Below, piece after piece: positions 1 through 8,702 of a stretch of 64,000 nt of DNA. The DNA is from Yinghuangia elevatio. Its GTDB lineage: Bacteria > Actinomycetota > Actinomycetes > Streptomycetales > Streptomycetaceae. The stretch lies in NCBI RefSeq assembly GCF_040649515.1, contig NZ_JBEZFP010000001.1, forward strand, positions 1 to 64,000, read 5' to 3'. The notes under the pieces were generated by a model. The model searched no databases, was not told the origin of the DNA, and saw only the letters and a list, made by a program, of their open reading frames with translations. Each line of letters starts with the position of its first letter. Position 1 is the stretch's first letter. A program made the translations under genes and the position numbers.

Positions 1-2085
1 GTAGACGGTGCGGATCCAGGGGGCGTACATGTCGATCGACCGCAGCGAATACCGCAACTCGTCACGGTTGCGGTAGCGGGCGGAGCCGTTCGCCTCGGCC
101 GCGGGCGTGAGGCCGTTCGCGACGAACATCTTGTTGCGACGTTCGTTCCATGCGGGGTCGTTGCCGTCCACCCACGTGTACACCGCGTCGATCGGGAAAT
201 CGATCGAGCTCACCAGGGTCCGTGTGAACGGCTCGGCAGTGGATACGTCGCGGCCCGCCACCTCGAGGAGCGCGGGAGTCAGGGACTCCTTGGGCAGGAT
301 GCGGCCCAGTGTCGTCGCGGCAGGGTTCTCAAGATCCCGGCCGTCCTCCGAGTCGCTCCAGAAGGAGACGGTGGTCCCGTACACCCCGGCGAACCGCACG
401 GTGCCGTTGTCGGTCATGACCGGCTGGAAGACCCGGATGCCTGATGGCGCCTTCAGCAGGTTCCACGCCCCCAGGGTCCCGGCCATGGCGGTCTTCATGA
501 CGCCGCCACCCGCGTTCAGCGCCGCGACATAGACCGCCTCGTCGGCATATCGCTCGGCAACCGCGTCCAGCACCTGCTGGCGGTACTCCTCCGCAACGCC
601 GACCTGGTGCCGCAGGTTGCCGTCGTTGAAATAGATGTACGGGATCCCGGACTTCTCCAAGACGTCCAGAACCAAATGCAGGTTGCGGTCGATGACATCG
701 GCGGCCGACAGGTGATCGGCGACCAAGCACACCTGCCCGCCATGGCGGCGCAGGTTCGGGTGGAGTGCCTCGATGCGGACCTGGTGCGCCTTGTAGCTGA
801 AGCTGGCGATTCGGCGCGTGCCGTGGGAGGGCACGGCCGCGAGCACGGCGTTTCCTCCCGAGGTGCCTGCCAGGTGCCGCGCGAACCGGTCGGCTTTGGC
901 GTCCGCGCTGCCGGGCAAGGCGGCCTGGGCGGCCACCTCGCCGAAAAGCGATTCCCAAGCCGCCCCTACACGGTCGGGAGAGAGCTCGTCCAACGTCTCC
1001 AACGCGGCGGTTCCGAACTGGTTCCGGAGTGCCTCGTCGCCCATCAGGCGGGCGAGCGCGGCGGCGAGCCCGTCAACGTCGTCGAGCGCGACGAGGAAAC
1101 CGTCGACCCCGTCGCGGATCAGCTCGGCCGGGCCGTTGGGACAGTCGTACGCAACACACGGGAGACCTGCGGCTTTTGCTTCCGTCAACACAAGCGGGAA
1201 CGCCTCGACCCTGGAGGTCAGCAGGCAGATCGACGCCCTCGCCCACTCCTCGTCCATGCGCGGCGCGTTGCCGAGCAGGTGGACGTTGTCGTTGAGCTCC
1301 AACTCGTCGACCAGGTTGCGCAGTTCCGACAGTTTGGGGCCTTCCCCGTAGACGCGCAGAGTCCACTCGGGAAAGGTGTCCGTGAGCTGCCCAAAGGCGC
1401 GGATCGCGTGATGGATCTGCTTCTCCGGCACCATTCGTCCGGCCATCGCCACGACCGGGTTGACCCGGGTCGAGCCCGGGCGGAAGCCACCGGGAACCGC
1501 GTTGGGGATGGTCGCCAGGTGGGGTGCCAACTCCCCGAACGTCTCGGCAAACCAGGTTCTCGTGGGCTCGGTGAGCGCCACCAGGGCGTCGAGTGCCGGG
1601 GCATAGCGCAGCAGCGGTTCCCCGCTGATTCCCCGCAGTTCCGAGACCCGGTGTTCCTGATGCACCGTCTTGACGCGCGAAGGGACCAGTTGCACGGCCA
1701 ATGCCATGAGCGCGGGCGTGGGCGTCACCACAATGTCGGCGTCGGTTTCCCTGAGCAGACGCTCGAGTTCGAGGTCGGACAGGCGGTTGAAAACCGCCTC
1801 CCACGCGGGTTCGACGTAGCGGCTGGGCAAGGCGGCAAGCGAAACACAGTCGTCCGCACCGAGGGAGCGGGCGGCGACAGGTCGGGGCGCCGCCGCGTTC
1901 GTGGCGTCGATCAGGTGGCGCAACCGCACGCCGTCGGGTATCGCGAAGAACTGACGGGCGCGCGTCCGGAAGACGCTGACAACCTCGACCTCGTGCCGTG
2001 CTGCCATCAGCGCGGCTTGGGTCAGCACGGCGCGCTCCGTGCCACCCATCGTGTCGGCGCTGGTCAGCAGGTACTGAATCTTCAC
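1..2085 (-). CDS. GT4 glycosyltransferase fused to Stealth-type sugar-phosphotransferase (3' partial)
   Basis: Probable cell-surface polysaccharide or teichoic-acid-type polymer enzyme. Residues 1 to about 390 read as a GT-B family 4 glycosyltransferase: MGGTERAV near the N-terminus, RMVPEKQ in the middle, and the donor-site E-x7-E signature EAFPLVLTE. After a linker, residues about 630-640 carry VYTWVDGND, the CR1 signature of Stealth proteins (capsule hexose-1-phosphate transferases), followed by RYRNRDELRYSLRSID, typical of CR2. The gene runs off the left edge, so CR3 and CR4 are not visible. The GTG start at 2085 is preceded by GGAG 7 nt upstream and overlaps the upstream stop as GTGA, so the two genes are probably translationally coupled. 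Family assignments rest on motifs seen in the translation; the polymer made is not knowable here. Confidence 0.85.
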   Translation of the reverse strand, partial: MKIQYLLTSADTMGGTERAVLTQAALMAARHEVEVVSVFRTRARQFFAIPDGVRLRHLIDATNAAAPRPVAARSLGADDCVSLAALPSRYVEPAWEAVFNRLSDLELERLLRETDADIVVTPTPALMALAVQLVPSRVKTVHQEHRVSELRGISGEPLLRYAPALDALVALTEPTRTWFAETFGELAPHLATIPNAVPGGFRPGSTRVNPVVAMAGRMVPEKQIHHAIRAFGQLTDTFPEWTLRVYGEGPKLSELRNLVDELELNDNVHLLGNAPRMDEEWARASICLLTSRVEAFPLVLTEAKAAGLPCVAYDCPNGPAELIRDGVDGFLVALDDVDGLAAALARLMGDEALRNQFGTAALETLDELSPDRVGAAWESLFGEVAAQAALPGSADAKADRFARHLAGTSGGNAVLAAVPSHGTRRIASFSYKAHQVRIEALHPNLRRHGGQVCLVADHLSAADVIDRNLHLVLDVLEKSGIPYIYFNDGNLRHQVGVAEEYRQQVLDAVAERYADEAVYVAALNAGGGVMKTAMAGTLGAWNLLKAPSGIRVFQPVMTDNGTVRFAGVYGTTVSFWSDSEDGRDLENPAATTLGRILPKESLTPALLEVAGRDVSTAEPFTRTLVSSIDFPIDAVYTWVDGNDPAWNERRNKMFVANGLTPAAEANGSARYRNRDELRYSLRSIDMYAPWIRTVY

Positions 2086-3107
2086 GAGGGAGCTCCGGGG
2101 CGGGCGGCGGCGACGAGGGTGCAGCCGATGCGGAATTGGTGGCGGGAACTGTAGTGCGGTCGGACGCGGACCAGAGCCCCGCCCTTGGTGGCGACCAGAA
2201 GCTTCCTCATGCGGAAGATGCGCCTGGGCATGCGAACGATGTCGAGTTCCCGGGTCAGAAGCACGCGTTTGCCGTCGCGCAGCCGGGCATGCAATTGCCA
2301 GACCCGCTCGCCCGCCCCGGCACCGCTGATCAATGCGTCGAACGGCACCTCGATGGTGACGAGGTGCGATGTGCCGGGTTCGGGCGTGGCTGTGCGGGTG
2401 ACGCCGTCATGCGTGAACTCCACGGCAGTCGGCCGTGCCCGCGTCAGGCCGACAGCCCGGAATGTCAGAAGTGCCCCGCCGTGCCGAAGCTCGAACCGCA
2501 CCATCTCGGCCCGAGGCTCCGGGTCGGCGACCGCGATGCGGAGCAGACCGAGAGGACTCAGCCGGATCTGGTTGCGCCGACCGGTCAGACCACTCGCCAG
2601 GGGCGTCTGGGTGGGTCCGCCGGCGACCGTCGGGCCGAGCGGCCCCTCGAGGTCGAAGGCGCGCAGGCGCTGCCCTTTCGCGGTGACCAGGACCAGTGCC
2701 CGCCATCGGCCGGCGGACAGGTCGACGCCGTCCGCTTGCGGGCCGAGCAGCGTCGTCGCCGCCACCTGGACCTCGTCGGGACTGATCTGCTTCAGGCGCA
2801 GCGGTACCCGGTGGTGGCTGCTTCCACGCACCAGGAACAGGGAGGCGGCATCCGCCGCCATCTCTTCCCGGAGCGGAAGAACGGCCTGCAGGTTGAGCGA
2901 GTGGCCGTCGAGCACCGACGCGTGCAGTACACGGCCGCGACCCTCCCCCGCGACCGGGTGCACGACCTTGTGGACGACCGCCGATCGCGCTTTGGCCACC
3001 TGGGGCCGCACCCGCTTGTCCAACATCTGCTGGGTCTTGACCGGCAGTACATCCAAGGCGATACGAGCCGAGTCTCGTGTCACACGCAGCGCGTGCCGGG
3101 GTCTCAC
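2082..3107 (-). CDS. Unknown protein coupled to the GT4-Stealth gene
   Basis: A 341-residue protein I do not recognise. It has no signal peptide or membrane segment. A basic, helical N-terminal stretch (residues about 1-45) precedes long beta-rich segments with repeated hydrophobic/charged alternation, suggesting one or two beta-sandwich domains. I chose the GTG at 3107 (VRPRHALRV) because GAGGA lies 8 nt upstream; the frame stays open to a GTG at 3233, which has no good ribosome-binding site. The stop overlaps the start of the GT4-Stealth gene by 4 nt, so a role in the same polysaccharide pathway is a fair inference (for example acceptor recognition or assembly), but no catalytic motif is visible. 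Confidence 0.7.
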   Translation of the reverse strand: MRPRHALRVTRDSARIALDVLPVKTQQMLDKRVRPQVAKARSAVVHKVVHPVAGEGRGRVLHASVLDGHSLNLQAVLPLREEMAADAASLFLVRGSSHHRVPLRLKQISPDEVQVAATTLLGPQADGVDLSAGRWRALVLVTAKGQRLRAFDLEGPLGPTVAGGPTQTPLASGLTGRRNQIRLSPLGLLRIAVADPEPRAEMVRFELRHGGALLTFRAVGLTRARPTAVEFTHDGVTRTATPEPGTSHLVTIEVPFDALISGAGAGERVWQLHARLRDGKRVLLTRELDIVRMPRRIFRMRKLLVATKGGALVRVRPHYSSRHQFRIGCTLVAAARPGAPS

Positions 3108-3613
3108 CGTGGCCGTCCTCAGGAGGTCGTGCCGCTTCCGAGTGCTCGGCACCCGAAAACGACGGCATGAGGCACCCCGCAATGCGGCGGCGCGCCTGGA
3201 GTGCCGCGAAGTTAAATCGCATGGCGCCGACACCGTTTCCCGGCATCAGGCCTGGCCGACCCGCCCAGGTTAACCGGTTCCTTGGCGGCAGCCGGTTCTA
3301 CGGCCATCAGAGATGGTAAACAACACTGCCCGCGAATCGAAAGTCACGGTGATCGGGTGCGGTCTGCCGGGTAAACGGTCGCCGAGAACAGGAACCACAG
3401 GCATGCATGCAAATACGGAGTGTTATTGCACTCCGTTGTTTTGTTGCCATAAGGAGCGAAACGGCGACTCTGAAGACTTTGGTCGCTTTGCGCCCTTGCC
3501 TGAGGCCGCCCCCGCCGACCGGCCCTTCGTCCTGGTCGCCACAAGCCCGATTTGTTCGGTGTTGCAGAAACCCTGGCGGTCAGCCGGGGGCCGCCTGGCG
3601 TTAACCTGGTCTG
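3108..3613. other. Divergent intergenic region, relatively AT-rich
   Basis: About 500 bases between the minus-strand polysaccharide pair and galE. The part at 3290-3480 is clearly less GC-rich than its surroundings and holds the inverted repeat at 3415-3436. A TAACCT hexamer at 3602-3607 sits 6 nt before the galE ATG, which would fit a leaderless promoter. I see no convincing gene or RNA in it. Confidence 0.6.
3415..3436. promoter_or_regulatory. Perfect 8-bp inverted repeat, ACGGAGTG-N6-CACTCCGT
   Basis: ACGGAGTG (3415-3422), a 6-nt loop TTATTG, then CACTCCGT (3429-3436), followed on the plus strand by the T-rich TGTTTTGTT. It could be an operator for a dimeric regulator in the divergent promoter region, or a short hairpin terminator with a T tail for plus-strand transcripts. 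The position between two divergent genes favours an operator; nothing upstream on the plus strand obviously needs a terminator. Confidence 0.45.
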
Positions 3614-4585
3614 ATGAGTTGGCTGGTTACCGGTGGCGCCGGGTATATCGGCGCGCATGTCGTGCGCTCGCTGCAGTCCGCGGGGTTCGGCGTGGTTGTG
3701 CTGGACGATCTGTCGACCGGGTCGGCGGACCGGGTGCCCGGGGGCGTGCCGCTCGTCGTGGGCTCGGTGCTCGACCGCGCGCTGCTCGACACCGTGTTGG
3801 CGACCCACGGCGTCGACGGGGTCGTGCACGTGGCCGGCAAGAAGCGCGTCGACGAGTCGGTGGCCCGCCCGCTCTTCTACTACGAGGAGAACGTCGAGGG
3901 CCTGCGCACGCTGCTCGACGCGGTGGTCGCCGCGGGTGTACGCCGCTTCGTGTTCTCCTCGAGCGCGGCCGTCTACGGCATGCCGGACGTCGACTTGGTC
4001 GACGAGGACGTCACTTGCCGGCCGATCAACCCGTACGGCGAGAGCAAGCTCGTCGGCGAGTGGCTGATCCGGGCCGCCGCCACCGCACACGGCATCGCGT
4101 ACGCCTCGCTGCGCTACTTCAACGTGGCCGGCGCGGGCGCCCCCGAGCTGGCCGACACCGGCGTCTTCAACCTGATCCCGATGGTCTTCGAGCGTCTGCG
4201 CGGCGGCGCGGCGCCGGTCATTTTCGGCGACGACTACCCGACGCCCGACGGTACGTGCGTCCGCGACTTCATCCACGTGCAGGACCTCGCCGAGGCGCAC
4301 GCCGCCGCCGCCCGCCGCCTGCTCGCCGACCCGGAGGCGGCCCTGACGCTCAACGTCGGTCGCGGCGAAGGGACATCGGTCCGTGCGATGGTCGACCTGA
4401 TCCGCGCTGAGACCGGCCACGAGGACGTGGTCGCCGTCGTCCGGCCGCGCCGCCCCGGCGACCCCGCGCGCGTGGTGGCCGCCGCCGACCGCATCCGGCG
4501 CGAGCTGGGCTTCGAGGCGAGGTACGGCCTGCACGACATGGTGGCCTCGGCGTGGCACGGTTGGGCACCCCAGCCTGTCACCTGA
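3614..4585 (+). CDS. galE: UDP-glucose 4-epimerase
   Basis: Interconverts UDP-glucose and UDP-galactose (cytosolic, NAD-dependent extended SDR), supplying galactosyl donors for surface glycans. The 323-residue protein starts with the NAD-binding TGGAGYIG (residues 6-13), has the serine-rich SSSAAVYG (115-122), the catalytic YxxxK as Y141 and K145 (PYGESK), and the epimerase-typical CVRDFIHVQDLAEAH. Length is normal for bacterial GalE. It stands alone on the plus strand with its own upstream region, next to the polysaccharide genes on the opposite strand, and converges on the signalling operon that ends at 4677. A related nucleotide-sugar epimerase specificity cannot be excluded. Confidence 0.92.
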   Translation: MSWLVTGGAGYIGAHVVRSLQSAGFGVVVLDDLSTGSADRVPGGVPLVVGSVLDRALLDTVLATHGVDGVVHVAGKKRVDESVARPLFYYEENVEGLRTLLDAVVAAGVRRFVFSSSAAVYGMPDVDLVDEDVTCRPINPYGESKLVGEWLIRAAATAHGIAYASLRYFNVAGAGAPELADTGVFNLIPMVFERLRGGAAPVIFGDDYPTPDGTCVRDFIHVQDLAEAHAAAARRLLADPEAALTLNVGRGEGTSVRAMVDLIRAETGHEDVVAVVRPRRPGDPARVVAAADRIRRELGFEARYGLHDMVASAWHGWAPQPVT

Positions 4586-4676
4586 CCCAGCCCCGCATGT
4601 GACCCGGCCCGGCGTGTGCCCCGGCCCGGCCCGGCGCGGCGCCCGGTCGCCGAGCCGTGTGCCGCCTCCGGGCCGG

Positions 4677-5855
4677 TCAGGCGGATGCTGCGATGGCTAC
4701 CACCACGGCGATGACCGCGATCAGGGCGATCAGCACCAGTACCAGTGTGCGTGAGACCGGTGCCTCCTCGGGAACGTCCGGCGTGCCCACCGGAACCGGG
4801 GGCGGCATCGGCCGTGGCGGCGGCATGTTGAACGCGTCCTGACCCGTCACCGCGGCGCGGGCGCACCAGGGGCACGTGGTGAGGTGGAAGCCGTACGTGT
4901 GCCGCGGCCGTTCCCCGCAGGTCTCCACGCGCGACCGTTCGCGGTCCAGCGCGCGCAGCCAGTCCTCCGCCGACGGCCGCGATTCGGGCCGGTGCACGCC
5001 GGGTCCGAAGGCCTGCCGCGCGAGCGCCAGCAGCGAGGGCGGCAGGACGGTCGGCTCGACCATGTTGCGCGGCGTCGTCACCGCCTCGGGGTGGACGACG
5101 TACGAGCAACTCGCCGCGATGTTGTCCTTGATGGTGCTGTCGCTGCTGCTCCCGTGCGGTACGCCCCCGAAGGGGTGGTTGCCGACCGTCAGCAACTGGT
5201 AGATCAGCACGGCCAGCGCGAAGTTGTCGGTGTGCGGCGACGCCGGGCCGCCCGCCTGGCGTTCCGGCGCCGAGTAGTCGGCGGTCTGCATGAGTGCCGG
5301 GAAGTGCTCGCCGCTCGCCGGGTCGGTGAACGCGATCGAGTCGCAGTCCAGCAGCGTAACGAAGCCGTTGCCGTCGACGACGATGTTGTTGCTGGAGAAG
5401 TCGCCGATGACCAGGCCCTCGTGGTGCATGCGTGCGGTCATGAAGGCGAGGTTCCAGCAGACGCCGAGCAGGAACCGCCAGTCGGTCTGCGGCGGGAAGC
5501 AGCGCAGCCGCTGCGCGCGGGTGAACAGGCCGATGAGCGGTACGTGTTCGGGTTCGCCGAAGCGCCGCATCGCGTAGCCGAGGAATTCGCCGTCCACGCC
5601 GCGCACCACGGCGGTGGGCCAGGCCAGTTCGGGGGGCTGCGAGGTGTTGGTCGGGCGGCCGCCGAGCGGCGTCAGGTTGAGCATCCGCTCGACGCGGCGC
5701 TCCTGGTCCGGCCCTTGCGGTTCGCGGTAGAGCTTCACGACGGTGCCGGGGTTGTCGTCGAGGGGGTACACGGCAGCCTGGCCGCCGCCTTTCGGCGCGT
5801 CCCGGCTGCTGAGAACCACTTCGTCGTCGCCCACGCGCAGGCGCCGCTCGGTCAT
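4677..5855 (-). CDS. Tail-anchored protein kinase of TerY-P type
   Basis: A 392-residue Ser/Thr kinase-like protein, last gene of the signalling operon. The nucleotide-binding lysine is K41 (VVKLY). The catalytic loop reads VIGDFSSNN (D152, N157), so the usual HRD is replaced by IGD, and the Mg-binding DFG equivalent is LLDCD (D170/D172); a YSAPER segment follows. After the kinase domain there is a Cys/His cluster ending CPWC (about residues 320-345), a likely small zinc ribbon, then a proline-rich stretch. The last 25 residues form a single hydrophobic helix, so the protein is probably tail-anchored with the kinase in the cytosol. Its start overlaps the PP2C stop as ATGA. Such kinases with atypical catalytic loops occur beside vWA and PP2C genes in the TerY-P triad. 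Confidence 0.82.
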   Translation of the reverse strand: MTERRLRVGDDEVVLSSRDAPKGGGQAAVYPLDDNPGTVVKLYREPQGPDQERRVERMLNLTPLGGRPTNTSQPPELAWPTAVVRGVDGEFLGYAMRRFGEPEHVPLIGLFTRAQRLRCFPPQTDWRFLLGVCWNLAFMTARMHHEGLVIGDFSSNNIVVDGNGFVTLLDCDSIAFTDPASGEHFPALMQTADYSAPERQAGGPASPHTDNFALAVLIYQLLTVGNHPFGGVPHGSSSDSTIKDNIAASCSYVVHPEAVTTPRNMVEPTVLPPSLLALARQAFGPGVHRPESRPSAEDWLRALDRERSRVETCGERPRHTYGFHLTTCPWCARAAVTGQDAFNMPPPRPMPPPVPVGTPDVPEEAPVSRTLVLVLIALIAVIAVVVAIAASA

Positions 5856-6718
5856 GTGCGCACCGCCCGCAGGAGTGTCTTGTCGTCGGCGTTGAGGGCG
5901 GTCAGCCGGTCCGAGCGCAGGAGCGCCGCGAGCGCCTCCTCGTCGGCACGGGGGTCGGGCCCGGGGTTGTCGAGGGAGCGGAAGACCGCCGTGGCGAACG
6001 ACTTGTTCGGGTCGACGGCCCGCCCGCCGAACCACGAGATCGCGGCCTGCGCCAGGCCGTCCGTGGACAGCAGGACCCCGTCCGCGTCCGGGTCGAGCAC
6101 GCACTCGGTGCGGATCCAGCGGGGTGCCTCACGTGACGTCAGGAACACCGTCTCGTTGCTGTATTCGCTTGCCGACTCGGGCTGCGGCAGCAGGTGGTAG
6201 AGCGGGGTGCCGCCGTCCGCGCCGGCGCGCAGGATGGCGAATCCGTCGCCCACGCTGGCGTACCCGATCCAGGTGGGCGCCAGGACGACGACGGTGAGCG
6301 TGGTGGCGAAGTCGTCCGGCCGCCCGCCGTTCTCGCCGGTCCGGCGCAGGAACTCGTCGCGCACTTCCAGGAAGGTGTCGCCCAGCAGCGCGTGCGCGGC
6401 CTCGCCGTCTGTCGCCGCGCCGCCGGAGCCGTTCGCGAACAACCGTGTGGCGCCTATGCGTTCGGCGAAGTACGCGGTGGCCAGGCGGACCGCGAGGGCG
6501 GAGCCGACCTCGGACTGCGGGCGGCTGCCGGCCCCGTCCGCCACCGCGAGCACCACCACGCGGGCGTGCTCGGGTCCGGTCGCGGCCTCGGCCCACGCGT
6601 CCTGGCACGGCACGCCCTCGCGGCGGTGCCGGTATCCCTCGACGCTGATGCCGTGCGTACGCCACGAACCGCGCGGCCCCGACCCCAAGCCCGACCCCGG
6701 CCCGGGCCCCGGCCCCAT
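5852..6718 (-). CDS. PP2C-family protein phosphatase
   Basis: A 288-residue cytosolic metal-dependent Ser/Thr phosphatase. Visible PP2C motifs: the early CQD (D40), AVADGAGS (D61-G62), SVGDGF, LLSTDGLAQ, and the late ADDKTLL. It has a short glycine/proline-rich N-terminus and no membrane segment. Start ATG at 6718 overlaps the last base of the vWA stop (TGATG), and its own stop overlaps the next kinase start, so vWA, phosphatase and kinase are a translationally coupled unit. It presumably reverses phosphorylation by one or both kinases of the operon, with the vWA protein as a likely target or scaffold (inference from the TerY-P family). Confidence 0.88.
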   Translation of the reverse strand: MGPGPGPGSGLGSGPRGSWRTHGISVEGYRHRREGVPCQDAWAEAATGPEHARVVVLAVADGAGSRPQSEVGSALAVRLATAYFAERIGATRLFANGSGGAATDGEAAHALLGDTFLEVRDEFLRRTGENGGRPDDFATTLTVVVLAPTWIGYASVGDGFAILRAGADGGTPLYHLLPQPESASEYSNETVFLTSREAPRWIRTECVLDPDADGVLLSTDGLAQAAISWFGGRAVDPNKSFATAVFRSLDNPGPDPRADEEALAALLRSDRLTALNADDKTLLRAVRT

Positions 6719-7527
6719 CAGGGCTCCCACGCGGAGCGCTGGGTGCGGAACTGGTGGAAGATCTTCTCGAACACCTCGTCGCCCGCGCCCTTTTGCTCGG
6801 CGTTCGCACTCGCCGACATCATCGCCAGCAGTTCGCGGAACGGGAACCCCTGCAACTGCGCGTGGAACGCCGGTGCGAGCGCCCGCAGCACGTCGAGGCC
6901 CTGCGGGGTGATCCCGCCGACGCCTATCGCGTACAGCCGGAAGTGCCGCTTCTCCTGCTCGGAGGCCAGCACGGGTACCAACCGCTGCCAGGTGTCGGTC
7001 AGTTGCCCCTGGGTGTCGGTCGGCAAGCCGTCGGTCATGAGGCAGATCTGCGGCCGGTAGTACTGGAGTCCGGCCTGCCGCAGTTCCTGCTTGCGCGCCG
7101 CGACGATCTGCATGGCCAGTTCGACGGCCTCGGTCAGCAGCGTGACGCCGGACGCGACCAGGCTCGGCGCCTGGAACTGGTGGGCGGGGACGAAGGGCGT
7201 GCCCGGCTGCCCGGGCGGGATCACATGCGGTCCGCGCCACGCGGCCACCCCGGTGCCGCCGAACGTGATGACCGCGACCTCGACGCTCGCGCTGAGGCTG
7301 ACGTCGTCGTGCAGTTCCCTCGCCCACTGTCCGAGCGCCTCGTTCAGTGTCGCGATGGGCGTGCCGCCCATGGAACTCGACGTGTCCAGGCACAGCACGA
7401 GCGGCAGGCGCTGCGCGTTGTTCTCGAAGTCGATGTCGGCGTACGCGTCTTGCGGCGCCGCCTGCGGTACCTGTCGGAGCACGGTGGCGTCCTGCGGCAC
7501 CGAGCGTCCCCAGCGGTTGCCGGGCAA
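6718..7527 (-). CDS. TerY-like von Willebrand factor A protein
   Basis: A 269-residue cytosolic vWA protein. The metal-ion-dependent adhesion site is intact: DTSSSM gives D48, S50 and S52, the SGVTLLTEA threonine follows, and LMTDGLPTD supplies the last acidic ligand. This is the TerY arrangement, without a signal peptide or anchor. The chosen TTG start at 7527 has GAGGGGG 7 nt upstream; a GTG at 7500 is an alternative. The gene lies 12 nt after the membrane-protein gene and directly before the PP2C gene. vWA proteins of this class are thought to scaffold metal-dependent complexes switched by the neighbouring kinase and phosphatase. Confidence 0.85.
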   Translation of the reverse strand: MPGNRWGRSVPQDATVLRQVPQAAPQDAYADIDFENNAQRLPLVLCLDTSSSMGGTPIATLNEALGQWARELHDDVSLSASVEVAVITFGGTGVAAWRGPHVIPPGQPGTPFVPAHQFQAPSLVASGVTLLTEAVELAMQIVAARKQELRQAGLQYYRPQICLMTDGLPTDTQGQLTDTWQRLVPVLASEQEKRHFRLYAIGVGGITPQGLDVLRALAPAFHAQLQGFPFRELLAMMSASANAEQKGAGDEVFEKIFHQFRTQRSAWEP

Positions 7528-7539
7528 AGTACGACCCCC

Positions 7540-8655
7540 TCAGTTCTTTCCACGTCGCGTCGGCCGGACGGCCAGCAGGGCCCCGGACTCGGCGGCGACG
7601 GTGTCGACGGATTCCCCGACGGCCGGCGGCTCTCCGGCGTCCGCCCAGGTGGCTCGGACGAGGCAGCGGTCGAGTTCGACGTACCCCTGCGGGTGGAGGC
7701 TCGTCCGCACGGTGGCGGCACGCGTCGGACCAACACCTCTGGCCCCGCCCCGCGACGGCCGCCGTCCGCCCGTCGCCGCGGCGGCGGGACGCGGCGGCGC
7801 CGAGGTCCGAGGCGGGGGCGGCGCGGTCGCCGTTGCCGTAACGGTCGCCGCACCCCCCGGGTACGCGTTCACCTCGCCGCCGTAGGCGCGTTGCGCCGCA
7901 AGCCGCCGTCGGAAGGGCACCGCCAGGGCGAGTACCACCGCCAGCACGAGGACGGGCAGGGCCAGCGTCCAGGACGGCACTCCTTCGTCACCGCCGTCGG
8001 TGCCGCGCGTGGGCAGCATCAGCAGCCCGCCGTTCTCCTGCGCGAGCCGTTCGGCGACCAGGCGTTCGCCCGACACTCCCTCGGCCGGGGCCTTCTCCAG
8101 CAGTTCGCACACCGCCTCGCAGCCGCCCGCCGACTTCAGCAACGCGACGGTGCCCGGGTCGAGACGGGCCACCGCGCTGTCGCGGGCGACCACCCGGCCG
8201 GCCGGATCGGCGGCCAGGGTGAACAGCAGGCTCCCCCCGACACCGCTGTCCCCGCTCGGCAGCACGACGGCGAACCGGCCTTCGGCGAACGCCTCGCGGG
8301 CGTCGCGGACGTCGCCGGCGTCCACACCGACCAGGCCCAGCGGGCGGGTCAGCGTGACCACGACCGCACCCGAGCGCGAGGACCGCGCGGTCTCGGCAAG
8401 GCAGCGCAGTGCGGGCTTGTCGAGCTGTGCCGGAGCCCCCGCCGAGCATCCGTCGGGAAGCAGAATCCCCGGCGCACCGGCGGCGTCCCCGGCCGCGGAG
8501 GCATGTGAAGCACGTTGACCATACGAGGCGTTCGGGGCGTTCGCGGCGTTCGGGGCGTCCCAGGCGCTCGCGCCCGCCACGCCGGAAAGTGGCAGGGCGA
8601 GAAGCAGCGCCGCACTCGCGACCGCGGCGGAACCCCGCCCCCGCGTCCAGGTCAT
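7540..8655 (-). CDS. Exported membrane protein of the signalling operon
   Basis: A 371-residue protein with an N-terminal signal peptide (residues about 5-32), an Asn/Ala repeat just after it (the DNA repeats a GGCGTTCGGGG-like unit near 8527-8560), an extracellular domain with four cysteines, and a single transmembrane helix near residues 225-245 (ALPVLVLAVVLALAVPF). The cytosolic tail is Pro/Thr/Ala-rich and ends in a region that reads like a small soluble domain. I do not recognise the family. Type I topology and its place between the YbjN-like and vWA genes make it a candidate sensor or anchor that brings the cytosolic phospho-switch to the membrane. The ATG at 8655 was chosen because the signal peptide begins there. 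Confidence 0.7.
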   Translation of the reverse strand: MTWTRGRGSAAVASAALLLALPLSGVAGASAWDAPNAANAPNASYGQRASHASAAGDAAGAPGILLPDGCSAGAPAQLDKPALRCLAETARSSRSGAVVVTLTRPLGLVGVDAGDVRDAREAFAEGRFAVVLPSGDSGVGGSLLFTLAADPAGRVVARDSAVARLDPGTVALLKSAGGCEAVCELLEKAPAEGVSGERLVAERLAQENGGLLMLPTRGTDGGDEGVPSWTLALPVLVLAVVLALAVPFRRRLAAQRAYGGEVNAYPGGAATVTATATAPPPPRTSAPPRPAAAATGGRRPSRGGARGVGPTRAATVRTSLHPQGYVELDRCLVRATWADAGEPPAVGESVDTVAAESGALLAVRPTRRGKN

Positions 8656-8702
8656 GCGCGCCCCCACCCCATGAGGAATGCCGCATTCTATCGGCGGCCG
8701 GT

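Noticed and set aside
607..2154. Plus-strand open frame of 515 codons
   Set aside because: It is antisense to the GT4-Stealth gene, whose translation carries clear family motifs; the plus-strand translation is Arg/Gly/His-rich and motif-free, typical of shadow frames at high GC.
4586..4676. Regulatory repeat of CCCGGC units between galE and the kinase gene
   Set aside because: Only low-complexity GC-rich sequence between convergent stops; no clear hairpin or repeat unit.
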